Shown here piece after piece: positions 36,409-43,782 of a stretch of 64,000 nt of DNA. Source of the DNA: Myxococcales bacterium. Lineage in GTDB: Bacteria > Myxococcota_A > Polyangia > Polyangiales > Polyangiaceae. The notes beneath the pieces were generated by a model. It saw only the letters and a program-made list of their open reading frames with translations, searched no databases and was not told where the DNA came from. The position numbers were made by a program, and so were the translations under genes. Numbering within the stretch: position 1 is the first letter of the stretch; each line of letters opens with the position of its first letter. Location of the stretch: contig JACPVJ010000082.1 in the NCBI GenBank assembly GCA_016191785.1, positions 124,001-188,000 of the forward strand. Reading direction: 5' to 3'.

Positions 36409-36809
36409 TCTTCAGCACGTGGTGTGCCAGCGCAGGTCGCCTGCAAATGCGCGGCGACGCTAGGCGGCGCCGCCAACCCGGCGGCGGCGGCGCCAACCGG
36501 GGCTTGGCGCCCAGCCGAGTGGCGCAAAACGAAGACAGCCGACTCCGGTGCTCCACCGGATCTCGCCAGGACGCGCGGCCTCGGGGCGCGGCAATCCAAT
36601 GGTCTGTTGTCCGAGCTCGCGACCGCGGGCGTGTTTGGCAGTTTGGAATTCGGGCAGAACGCAGAACGCACTTGACGGCGCCCGGACCCGGTGAAACGCT
36701 ACGCGCGTTCGGGGCGAGGGAGTGCACATGACGCAGTCACGCAGTCACGCAGTCACGCAGTCACGCAGTCACGCAGTCACGCAGCCACCCAGTCACGCAG
36801 TCACGCACG
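36409..36809. other. 401-bp intergenic region with repeats
   Basis: No convincing gene lies here on either strand. It contains a GC-rich, hairpin-prone stretch (36455-36495, GGCGCCGCCAACC-type repeats), one copy of a dispersed repeat (36500-36572) and an 8-bp tandem repeat (36731-36810). Short minus-strand frames across it have no signal, motif or start support. Confidence 0.6.
36500..36572 (+). repeat. Dispersed intergenic repeat, copy 1
   Basis: This copy shares GGGCTTGGCGCC, TGGCGC and a 31-bp block (36542-36572) with the copy at 39786-39845; 29 of 31 bases of the block are identical and the orientation is the same. The block contains the perfect hairpin TCCGGTG-CTC-CACCGGA (36544-36560), which is disrupted in copy 2. 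The two copies bracket the three-gene module 36810-39705. Confidence 0.7.
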
Positions 36810-36810
36810 G
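36731..36810 (+). repeat. 8-bp tandem repeat (ACGCAGTC), about ten units
   Basis: Six perfect ACGCAGTC units (36731-36778) are followed by ACGCAGCC, ACCCAGTC, a perfect unit and a decayed unit. The array runs directly into the proposed GTG start at 36810, with no Shine-Dalgarno sequence in between. Such arrays can change length by slippage and alter promoter or leader spacing. Confidence 0.9.
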
Positions 36811-37397
36811 TGCTGGCGATTCCGATAGCTGCGGCGCTCTGGCTACTCGGTTCTTGCGCGGTTGACGCCGAGCCCCACGAGGGGCTTGAGCAGCGCGCCT
36901 TCCCGATATTGGCTGGGGAAGACGTCGCGAACGCCAAGGAGATTTGGCGACCGCCACACGGTGCGCGGTGCGGACTGGCGGTGGGCGGCATCGAACTGGT
37001 CAGCATCCGGGCCGGCGAGGAGTGGCTCTACTTCGAGATCCGTCACGAGCCGACCAGCAGCGCCGACGCGCTTGGGCAAGAAGCGGTTGTTCCGAAGGCG
37101 GAGGTCAACGCCCACAAGAAAAAGCACACGGCTGGGGTGGTGGCCGGGGCGCTTGCTCCGGGCGCCGCGTCCTGGGTCGGGCTCTCCAAAGCAGCGCTCG
37201 GCGCGGAGTTGAAGGGCCCCGGCCAAGTCGAGGTGTCGCTGAGCGCCTGGGGCGGCGAGGTCACGGCACGGCTCTCGGCATCGGCATCCGGAGAGTGGGC
37301 GTACGCTGCACTCGCTGACCGCGATGACGTTCGGATCGACGAGCACGGTGTGGGCGTCCTCGACATCAGTGGCCTGAACGTGGTGGTGGGCCCATGA
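36810..37397 (+). CDS. Putative lipoprotein, first gene of a secreted module
   Basis: GTG 36810 gives a product opening LAIPIAAALWLLGSC, a lipoprotein signal with lipobox LGSC. The 195-residue mature part has alternating beta-strand character (RCGLAVGGIELVSIRAGEEWLYFEI, EVTARLSASASGEWAYAAL) and no known motif. Codon use and composition look less GC-biased at third positions than the neighbours, a possible sign of transfer. Its stop overlaps the start of the metalloprotease-like gene (ATGA). The true start is uncertain because the tandem repeat occupies the ribosome-binding position. Confidence 0.62.
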   Translation: MLAIPIAAALWLLGSCAVDAEPHEGLEQRAFPILAGEDVANAKEIWRPPHGARCGLAVGGIELVSIRAGEEWLYFEIRHEPTSSADALGQEAVVPKAEVNAHKKKHTAGVVAGALAPGAASWVGLSKAALGAELKGPGQVEVSLSAWGGEVTARLSASASGEWAYAALADRDDVRIDEHGVGVLDISGLNVVVGP

Positions 37398-38917
37398 ATC
37401 GTTGGAACTTTTCCCTGCTGGCCCTCGCCGCTTCGGTTTGGGTCATCACGGCCGCCGCGCCCGCGGCTGCGGCCACTTGCACCATCACCGGCACGGTCGC
37501 CGTCGAGCCGCTGGACGGCTACTACTGCGACACGACTTTCGGCAACAACTGCAGCGGGTGGAAGGTCGTGGACCTCGATGCCGCCCGTGGCGCCGCAGCG
37601 AAGCGCCTTCCGTACATGAGGATGGAGGCGTGGCAGGGCTCGAACTACTTGGGCAAGACGCACACTTCGTCGACAGGCACCTACAGCATCACGTTTGCCG
37701 TTCCCGGGAGCACCTGCGCGGGCCAGTCCGTTACGATGCAGCACTGGATGGAACGCATCCACGAGGCGGATCTGAACGCGTCGACGAAGCGATATCGGTT
37801 TGCGGTGGTCGCGTATGACCCCGCGCTCGGCCCGAACAATACCTCGCAGATGCTCAACCGGTGGAAGGTCCTTGTCCCGGTTTCGCTGACAGGTGCCAAC
37901 ACCAGCCTGACCGTGACGTTCGCTGCGAATTCCTCGCTCGGGTCGCGCCTGGCCAACATGTACTTCACGGTCAACTCGGCGATTACGGACATCGTGACGT
38001 GGACCTCCCGACTCGATGGTCACTTCTCGCACGCCAGTGGCGGCGCAGATGGCATCCTGCGAGTGATCTACGGGCCGGATTGGGCTGGCGGTGGTGGCAA
38101 CGCCACCGCCGACTGGGGGCTGCTCATGCAGTACGACACGTACAACCGGGGGTCGGTCACAAGGCACGAGCTCGGCCACCTGGTGCGTGAGGCGCTCCAC
38201 GATCGCGCATGCTCACTTGACCGGTGCTCGACGTACAACCTCTATTCCGCCGGCTCCTACGACGCCGACAGCTGCGAGTACGGGTCCGCCGCGTTCAATG
38301 AGGGCATCGCGAGCTTTTTTGGCATCCGCTCTGCGACCACGCACGACACGAACGTCTGGGACTGCCGCTGTCGGGACAACGGCAACCAAGGCATCTGCAG
38401 CCAGACGTCCAACAACCTGACCACGCCGGACAAGGTCCAGGACTGCACGGGGGGCGGTTTCGTCGGCGTCGGCGACCGGTGGATCGTTTCGAGCGAAACG
38501 TGCAAGCGGCTGAGCCCAACAAACGGTTGCTCCGGTTGTCCGACAGGCGCCGACGGGTTCTGTATCCCGCTCTACAGCGCTCTGGCGGGCTGGCGCAACG
38601 TGGTGCAAGTGATGCGCTTCATGTGGGATCTCATCGATACCAGCTCGGACGGCGGGTGGGACAACGTAGACTACACCGCGGGAAGTCTGGTGACGGCGAT
38701 GCAATCCATGCCGACAGGTTTCGGCGAGGACGGATCGTGCCGCGAGCCCGAGCACCCTCCGGCCCAGGACTGCAACCCCGCCGTCGACGGCAGCCCGGTG
38801 TCCGGTGGCACTGGTTCGAGGGACGCCTACAACCCCAGAGACATCTCCGACCTGCTGCCCGAGGATCTCGCGAACGTGATGGACATCAACTGCGTCGGCT
38901 TCGCCACCGACAACTGA
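37394..38917 (+). CDS. Putative secreted zinc metalloprotease (HExxH, gluzincin-like)
   Basis: The 507-residue protein starts with a Sec signal peptide (FSLLALAASVWVITAAAPAAA) and is rich in cysteines, fitting an exported disulfide-bonded protein. TRHELGHLVREAL provides the zinc-binding H258-E-L-G-H262, and FNEGIASFFG 41 residues later supplies Glu303 as a likely third ligand, a gluzincin arrangement. A small beta domain lies before the catalytic region (about 25-150: ITGTVAVEPLDG). I cannot name the peptidase family. It is translationally coupled to the lipoprotein before it and followed 8 bp later by another lipoprotein gene. Confidence 0.68.
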   Translation: MNRWNFSLLALAASVWVITAAAPAAAATCTITGTVAVEPLDGYYCDTTFGNNCSGWKVVDLDAARGAAAKRLPYMRMEAWQGSNYLGKTHTSSTGTYSITFAVPGSTCAGQSVTMQHWMERIHEADLNASTKRYRFAVVAYDPALGPNNTSQMLNRWKVLVPVSLTGANTSLTVTFAANSSLGSRLANMYFTVNSAITDIVTWTSRLDGHFSHASGGADGILRVIYGPDWAGGGGNATADWGLLMQYDTYNRGSVTRHELGHLVREALHDRACSLDRCSTYNLYSAGSYDADSCEYGSAAFNEGIASFFGIRSATTHDTNVWDCRCRDNGNQGICSQTSNNLTTPDKVQDCTGGGFVGVGDRWIVSSETCKRLSPTNGCSGCPTGADGFCIPLYSALAGWRNVVQVMRFMWDLIDTSSDGGWDNVDYTAGSLVTAMQSMPTGFGEDGSCREPEHPPAQDCNPAVDGSPVSGGTGSRDAYNPRDISDLLPEDLANVMDINCVGFATDN

Positions 38918-38925
38918 GGGTGCCG

Positions 38926-39705
38926 ATGCCGACGACGCGCCGCTTCAGAGCTCTGGGTGTGTTGGTGACGGCCACGCTGGCGTGGAGCGGCGGGGGGTGC
39001 AACTCGGACGCGGGCCCCTCCGCCGGCGGCGGGGGGGGCGCCGGTGGGGGTGGCGCCGGTGGGGGTGGCGCCGACGCAGGGCCGACGTGCCAGCCGGGCG
39101 GCCTCCGGTTCATCATGGCTCTGGACCCGGACCCCACGGCTGCGGGCAGCCCGAAAATCATAGATCTGGAGGGGTACATCACGGCGAAGGCCAGCAAAGG
39201 CTTCACGCTGGACTCGTGCCATCCCTCCGCCGCGTGCTCGCCGTCTCTCACCACGGTGTCCTACGACGTGCATGGAAAGCAGTCGCCGCCGGACATCGAC
39301 TGGCCCGTCGGCGCCTACGTCACCGTTCGGTACGCCTTCGCGTTCACCGGGAGCGAGAGCACGCTCGCCACGCTGAGCGTACGCAACCTGCCCTCGTGGG
39401 AGGGGTCGACCAACCCGGTTTCGACCAGCGAGCGATGGTACCTGCTCGCAACGCACGGCTACCTGAAGCACCCGCAGGCACCCTTCGAGGTCGCTGAGGG
39501 CAAGGTCGACGGATGCCCCCACAACTACCAGCTCTTGGTTCGACCACCCGGCGGGGCCTGGACGACGCTCGTCCAGGGTCAGTCCGGCTCGGTGGTGGTG
39601 AACGGCTGGCGCTATGACATCTCCGTCGTCAGCTCGAACAGGGCTCTCTGGTCTGACGCTGACCCGCCCTTTTCGTGGTGGGCCACGAGCGTGCCGGCGG
39701 ACTGA
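38926..39705 (+). CDS. Gly-rich lipoprotein, third gene of the secreted module
   Basis: ATG 38926 gives a 259-residue protein with a lipoprotein signal (VTATLAWSGGGC) and a short run of GGGGAGG repeats. A beta-rich domain follows (FIMALDPDPTAAGSPKIIDL, YVTVRYAFAFTGSESTLATL, NYQLLVRPPGGAW) with four cysteines in plausible disulfide positions. No family is recognised. The gene begins 8 bp after the metalloprotease-like gene, so the three genes form one transcript; this protein could bind the same extracellular target. Confidence 0.65.
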   Translation: MPTTRRFRALGVLVTATLAWSGGGCNSDAGPSAGGGGGAGGGGAGGGGADAGPTCQPGGLRFIMALDPDPTAAGSPKIIDLEGYITAKASKGFTLDSCHPSAACSPSLTTVSYDVHGKQSPPDIDWPVGAYVTVRYAFAFTGSESTLATLSVRNLPSWEGSTNPVSTSERWYLLATHGYLKHPQAPFEVAEGKVDGCPHNYQLLVRPPGGAWTTLVQGQSGSVVVNGWRYDISVVSSNRALWSDADPPFSWWATSVPAD

Positions 39706-39785
39706 GGTTCATCCGACCTGACATGGCCACGCCCACCACGTCGAAGAGCCACTTCCCGGAGTAGCCAAGCGGAGCGAGCAGCCCT

Positions 39786-39845
39786 GGGCTTGGCGCCTCG
39801 CGGACTGGCGCGACACTCGGGTGCTCCACGGGATCTCGCCAGGAC
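39786..39845 (+). repeat. Dispersed intergenic repeat, copy 2
   Basis: GGGCTTGGCGCC (39786-39797), TGGCGC (39806-39811) and a 31-bp block (39815-39845) match copy 1 at 36500-36572 in the same order and orientation. Copy 2 is 13 bp shorter between the second and third elements, and its hairpin arms are mismatched at two positions. It lies in the 193-bp gap before the next lipoprotein gene; no gene was found in that gap. Confidence 0.7.
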
Positions 39846-39898
39846 CGTCTCTTCGGCGCCACTTCGCTTCTGAACGGCGAGTGTGATAGCCACGCCCG

Positions 39899-41203
39899 AT
39901 GTCACGCTCCGAGTGGGCACTCGCGATCCTCGCTCTGACCTCCGCCTGCACGCCCGCCCTTCGCCCACCACCGAAGTCGCGGGTCGAGGCCACGGTCGTG
40001 AAACCCGAGCCTGCAACCGCTCCGACGAGCCTGAGCGCCGGGGCGCTGCCGAACGCACCGACCCTCGCGATCGTGGCGGAAGGTGCGAGCGCCGTGCTGC
40101 ACATCGACGCCGCCCGCCTGCGCCAGAGCCCGCTCTACAGCGCGTATCGCGAGACCGTGCGCAAGCTTGATCAGGACCCGCTCGCCGCGGCGCGCGTCAC
40201 CTGCGGCTTCGACCCCCTCGAGTCGGTCGAGCTCGTCACCTGGTCGGGCTCGGCGCCGGGCGGGCGCGGCCGTGACCTCTCCGGTGCGGCGGCGCTCGCC
40301 GTCAACCGGCCCGCGAGCGAGGTCGCGAGCTGCATCTCGAAGCTCTTCGATGGCGTGAGCGCAGAGGTCGTGGGGAGCATCGTCGTGGCGGGCGACCCCG
40401 CGTCGGTAGCGCAGGGCGTGAAGCGGCTCCAGTCCGGCGCGCCGGCCGCGGTGCCCGACTTCGCCAAGCCCGCGCTCTCTTTCCCGGGCGCCGCCATGAC
40501 CGGCGCGCTGCGCATGCCCCCGGGGCAATCGGGGGTGCCGGTCACCGGCGGTGAGCTGGTGGTGGCTCCGCTGCCCGAGCGATTCCTGCTTCACACCGAG
40601 CTCGAGCTCGAGAGCCGCGACGCCGCGCTGGCGATGGAGAAGAAGATCGATCCGAAGCGCATGGCAATCGGCGGCATTCAGCTCCTGATCGGCAAGCAGC
40701 GGACATGGGTCAAGGACCGGCGACTCGTGCACGAGCTGGTCATCGAAGGGGACGCCGCCGAGCAGGCACGGCAGATCGGAGTGCTGGCCGCCCTCGGCGT
40801 GCACGGCATGCGTCAGTACCTCGGCCGCTCGAAGGAAGCCGAAGCCAAGCTCAACGTGATGGCCATCGCGCGGGGCCTCTTGCACGAGCTCGAGGCTGGA
40901 AAGCCGGTTCCCGCCTCGGCGCCGCGCACGCCGCGCGACGTCCCCAGAGGGGCCGCCGTCGCGTCCGAGGCTTCGTGGTGGAAGCACCCGACCTGGGCGT
41001 TTGCCAACTTCAGCATCGAAGGCAAACAGTACTTCGCCTACGAGATCGAGTCCGCCGCGAATCGGCAGAAGATCGTGGTGCGCGCCGTCGGGGATCTGGA
41101 CGGCGACGGGGTCTTCTCCAAGTACGCCGTGACCCTCAGCCGCGGCAAAGACGGACGATGGGCGCTCGACCCCGACCTCTCGATCGACAACGCCCTGGAG
41201 TAG
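39899..41203 (+). CDS. Lipoprotein with a pilin-like C-terminal domain
   Basis: A GATAGC box (39885-39890) ends 8 nt before ATG 39899. The 434-residue protein has a signal peptide with lipobox (ILALTSAC), then a domain resembling DUF3352-like envelope proteins (about 50-300: SAVLHIDAARLRQSPLYSAYR). The last 100 residues (ASAPRTPRDVPRG, WKHPTWAFANFSIEGKQYFAY, ARAVGDLDGDG-type ending VGDLDGDGVFSKYAVTL) look like the globular head of myxobacterial type IV pilin-like proteins, but the hydrophobic N-terminal pilin helix is missing. It would display a pilin-like head from a lipid anchor. Function is unknown. Confidence 0.75.
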   Translation: MSRSEWALAILALTSACTPALRPPPKSRVEATVVKPEPATAPTSLSAGALPNAPTLAIVAEGASAVLHIDAARLRQSPLYSAYRETVRKLDQDPLAAARVTCGFDPLESVELVTWSGSAPGGRGRDLSGAAALAVNRPASEVASCISKLFDGVSAEVVGSIVVAGDPASVAQGVKRLQSGAPAAVPDFAKPALSFPGAAMTGALRMPPGQSGVPVTGGELVVAPLPERFLLHTELELESRDAALAMEKKIDPKRMAIGGIQLLIGKQRTWVKDRRLVHELVIEGDAAEQARQIGVLAALGVHGMRQYLGRSKEAEAKLNVMAIARGLLHELEAGKPVPASAPRTPRDVPRGAAVASEASWWKHPTWAFANFSIEGKQYFAYEIESAANRQKIVVRAVGDLDGDGVFSKYAVTLSRGKDGRWALDPDLSIDNALE

Positions 41204-41213
41204 GCGCGACCGC

Positions 41214-41528
41214 TCAGCTCCGAGGAAGGTCTTCGAGCTTGGTCGCCGGGTTCAGGTACTTCTGCAACTTGGCGGCCAGGTAGTCCTTGGCCTTGCCGCG
41301 CCAGAGCATGCCCGGGTCCTTGCCCTCGAAGCGAACGCGGCTCGGCTCGATGCTCACGCTGCCCTCAATCGAGACAACCAGGTACTTGCCGGCGATCTTG
41401 GCCTGATCGTCCCCGACCCAAGTCACGGCGATGCCGTGCTTGTTGGTGAGGTACTCACCCAGCGCATGGATGCGCGCGCGGGCGTCGTCGACGGGCAGAG
41501 AGTGGGCGTGGTCGATGCCGAAGGCCAT
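41214..41528 (-). CDS. Polyhydroxyalkanoic acid system family protein
   Basis: ATG 41528 (MAFGIDHAHSLPVDDAR) is preferred to an earlier codon; a TACGCT box (41537-41542, minus) lies 8 nt away. The 104-residue protein matches the small PHA-granule region family by its HAHSLPVDDARARI start and a cytoplasmic alpha/beta layout ending in a lysine-rich helix. Members are found near PHA synthesis genes and are of unclear function; no PHA synthase is in this window, so linkage to storage polymer is inference. It converges on the preceding gene with 10 bp between stops. Confidence 0.75.
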   Translation of the reverse strand: MAFGIDHAHSLPVDDARARIHALGEYLTNKHGIAVTWVGDDQAKIAGKYLVVSIEGSVSIEPSRVRFEGKDPGMLWRGKAKDYLAAKLQKYLNPATKLEDLPRS

Positions 41529-41558
41529 GGGCGCGGAGCGTAGCCTTCGGGGCACCCC

Positions 41559-42407
41559 TCAGTCGAGGCCAACCCACTCGGAGCTCTTCTTCCAGAGCTC
41601 ACGGGCCAGGGCGACGTCGTTTGCGGCACGGTTCGGGGCCTTCTCGCGACAATCGGCGTAGTAACGCCCCGAGTGCGCTGCGACCGCTTCGGAGGTCGCG
41701 CAATACAGCGACGTCGCCGCGCCCTCTTCGTTGGTCTTCATGAACAGCTTGGCGATGCTGCCCGCAGGCCAAGGCACGTTCCGCCAGATGTCCGACGCGA
41801 TCACGCCCGGGTGGAGCGCATAGGTGGTGACGGGCTTGCCCTCGAGCCGGCGCGCGAGCTCTTGGGTGAAGAGCACGTTGCACAACTTGCTGGCTTCGTA
41901 CTCGGGCATCCCGGTGAACGTCCGGGTGGGCTGGCGGAGCCGATCGAAATCGATGCGCTTGGCCCGGTAGTGCGAGTGGCTGGACACATTCACGATGCGT
42001 GCCGGCCCTGAAGCTTCGATGCGGGGCAAGAGCAGGCGTGTGAGCAAGAAGTGCCCGAGATGGTTGACCCCGAAGGTGCGCTCGAACCCGTCTTGGGTGA
42101 GGCCGTGCGCGCGCGCGAGACCAGCGTTGTTGATCAGCACATGGATCGCCGGTGCTTCCTCCAAGAGCTGCTGTGCAGCCCGGCGCACCGACGCCAGCTC
42201 TTCGAGGTCGAGCGGCACGAAGCTGAGCGCGTCGTTGCCGGTCTGCGACCGGAGCTCGTCGATCACCGGCAGGGTCTTCTCCCGCGACCGACAGCAGAGC
42301 ACCACGCGCCCGCCTCGGGCCGCCAGGCCTCGGACGGTCTCCTTGCCAATCCCGGTGTTGGCACCGGTCACCACGAACGTCCGCCCCTCGAGATCGTGCT
42401 TCGGCAT
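41559..42407 (-). CDS. Short-chain dehydrogenase/reductase (retinol dehydrogenase-like)
   Basis: ATG 42407 (MPKHDLEGRTFVVTGANTGIG) is chosen; the longer frame adds 20 residues without a motif. The 282-residue protein has the classical SDR parts: TGANTGIG for NAD(P), NNAG, the catalytic Ser in VNVSSHSH, and YEASK with the Tyr/Lys pair. CCRSREK after the second strand suggests NADP preference by its arginines. It resembles eukaryotic retinol dehydrogenase/WW-domain oxidoreductase-like SDRs; the substrate is not known. It lies 30 bp upstream of the PHA-system gene on the same strand and may be its operon partner. Confidence 0.87.
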   Translation of the reverse strand: MPKHDLEGRTFVVTGANTGIGKETVRGLAARGGRVVLCCRSREKTLPVIDELRSQTGNDALSFVPLDLEELASVRRAAQQLLEEAPAIHVLINNAGLARAHGLTQDGFERTFGVNHLGHFLLTRLLLPRIEASGPARIVNVSSHSHYRAKRIDFDRLRQPTRTFTGMPEYEASKLCNVLFTQELARRLEGKPVTTYALHPGVIASDIWRNVPWPAGSIAKLFMKTNEEGAATSLYCATSEAVAAHSGRYYADCREKAPNRAANDVALARELWKKSSEWVGLD

Positions 42408-42507
42408 GCCGGCCCGTCGTAAGGCTTGGCCTGCCTTCTGCCAAGGGTGCCCTTGCGCGAGGGACACGGGGCCTTAGCTTGGGCCGGTCCGTCTTTGGGA
42501 GCCCACG

Positions 42508-42813
42508 ATGCAACGACCCGCCACCGACCTCGCGACGACCCTGCGGTTCTTCCTGAACCCCAAGGCCGGTTTCTTCGCGAAGCTGTTCCTGGTTCTCGCG
42601 GTTTTGTACGTGATCATGCCGCTCGATCTGGTGCCCGACGTCGTGGTCATCGTCGGGTGGCTCGACGATCTGGTCGCGCTGCTGGGCGCTGGCACGGGCC
42701 TTCTGCTGTCGCTGCGCCGCTACCAGCGCGACCAGGGCGGCGCGCTCCAGGCCCGCCGCCCGAACTACGTCGCGCCCGCCGTGGTCGAGACCCAGGGCAC
42801 CGAGGTCCGCTGA
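42508..42813 (+). CDS. DUF1232 small membrane protein
   Basis: The 101-residue protein has the DUF1232 (YkvA-like) signature: a helix, a membrane segment (LFLVLAVLYVIMPLDLVPDV) with the family's hallmark 'PLDLVPD', and WLDDLVALLGAGTGL. DUF1232 proteins are small membrane proteins of unknown function. GGGAG about six bases before ATG is a plausible ribosome-binding site. The stop is 9 bp from that of the convergent lipoprotein gene. Confidence 0.85.
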   Translation: MQRPATDLATTLRFFLNPKAGFFAKLFLVLAVLYVIMPLDLVPDVVVIVGWLDDLVALLGAGTGLLLSLRRYQRDQGGALQARRPNYVAPAVVETQGTEVR

Positions 42814-42822
42814 GCCCGCGGC

Positions 42823-43554
42823 TCAGAAATACTGGTCGAACGCTGCGTCGAACGCTGCCGAGTCGTCGCCCGGCGCCGTGTGAGCGTACACGAATCGCAG
42901 CAAGCGCCGGTCGAGCGTGCTGAGCTCCGTCGCGTCACCGCCGTCCGCTCCGCTCGCGTAGAAGATGCTGTCCGGGAAGACATCGGAGTCCGAGGCCAAA
43001 CCCAGCGACTGCGTCACCTCTTCGAAGGTGAAGTGGCGCAGCTTGTCCCCGCTCAGCTTGTCGGTAGCCAAGAGCACGAAGGCCTTGGTCAGCGCGTGGT
43101 TCTGGTCCCAGAACAGGTAGAAGTACCCCCAGTTGCCGGGCACGACCGGGAAGCCGTTGGCCGCGCCGACCGCCGGGAACTCCGAGTACGGCAGGTAGTA
43201 CACGCGGATGTTGGCGCTGGGATCAGCGTCGGCCACGACCTGGATCGCGTGGTCGCCGAGCTCTTGGTTGAGCACCGGCAAGAGCTCGTCGAGATCGGCG
43301 CGGTCGGTCGCGGTACCGACCATCACCGACAACGTGGGCGACCCGTCGAACCGAGCGATCGTCTTCCCGTCGCCACCGTATTCGGTGCCGAGCGCGACCT
43401 GACGCGCCCAGGCCTCGACCTCCGCGCCGGGTGCACCCGCCGCACCCGCGGTCCCGCCCGCTCCGCCCCCCGACGTGGCCCCACCGGACCCCGCCGCGTC
43501 GGTCTGGCCACAGCCGAGGAGCGCCAGGGCCAGGATCACGAGCGCGCGTTTCAC
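42823..43554 (-). CDS. Lipoprotein with DUF2927-like domain
   Basis: GTG 43554 is preceded by a GATAGT box at a 6-nt distance. The 243-residue protein has a lipoprotein signal (LVILALALLGC), a Gly/Ala tether to about residue 45, and a domain ending in HFTFEEVTQSLGLASDSDVF and LSTLDRRLLRFVYAH, the pattern of DUF2927 proteins, which resemble zinc-dependent peptidases whose zinc site is altered. No HExxH motif is visible. It is probably surface-anchored; function is unknown. Confidence 0.78.
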   Translation of the reverse strand: MKRALVILALALLGCGQTDAAGSGGATSGGGAGGTAGAAGAPGAEVEAWARQVALGTEYGGDGKTIARFDGSPTLSVMVGTATDRADLDELLPVLNQELGDHAIQVVADADPSANIRVYYLPYSEFPAVGAANGFPVVPGNWGYFYLFWDQNHALTKAFVLLATDKLSGDKLRHFTFEEVTQSLGLASDSDVFPDSIFYASGADGGDATELSTLDRRLLRFVYAHTAPGDDSAAFDAAFDQYF

Positions 43555-43561
43555 CGCTCCA

Positions 43562-43777
43562 CTATCGCTCCGGAGGCTCCGGGGCGTCCAGCGGGGCGCG
43601 ACGACGCCTCCACTTCCGGTAGAGCCCAGCCCCGATCAACGCGGGCGTCGCGACGACGCAGACCGGACAGGTCGCGCCGAGCAGCACGGCACCAGCCACG
43701 CCGATGGCGCCGACGCCGAGGCCCCCGACGATCAGCTCCGTTCCATCGTCGCGCGGGCGCTCGTCGTCGCTAGCCAT
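43562..43777 (-). CDS. Small membrane protein with CPVC motif
   Basis: The 71-residue protein has an acidic N-terminus, one or two hydrophobic helices (IVGGLGVGAIGVAGAVLLGA and VCVVATPALIGAGLY) around a CPVC motif, and an Arg-rich cytoplasmic end. A CPVC pair in the membrane could bind metal or form a disulfide. It starts 5 bp after ligD ends, so it is probably on the ligD transcript. No family was recognised. Confidence 0.6.
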   Translation of the reverse strand: MASDDERPRDDGTELIVGGLGVGAIGVAGAVLLGATCPVCVVATPALIGAGLYRKWRRRRAPLDAPEPPER

Positions 43778-43782
43778 GGCAC

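Noticed and set aside
36544..36560. Hairpin TCCGGTG-CTC-CACCGGA considered as a terminator
   Set aside because: There is no following T run, and the hairpin is not kept in the second repeat copy.
36347..36727. Short minus-strand frames in the 36.4-36.7 kb gap, with a similar one at 39629-39862
   Set aside because: The shared peptide comes only from the intergenic DNA repeat; no start signal, signal peptide or motif supports a gene.
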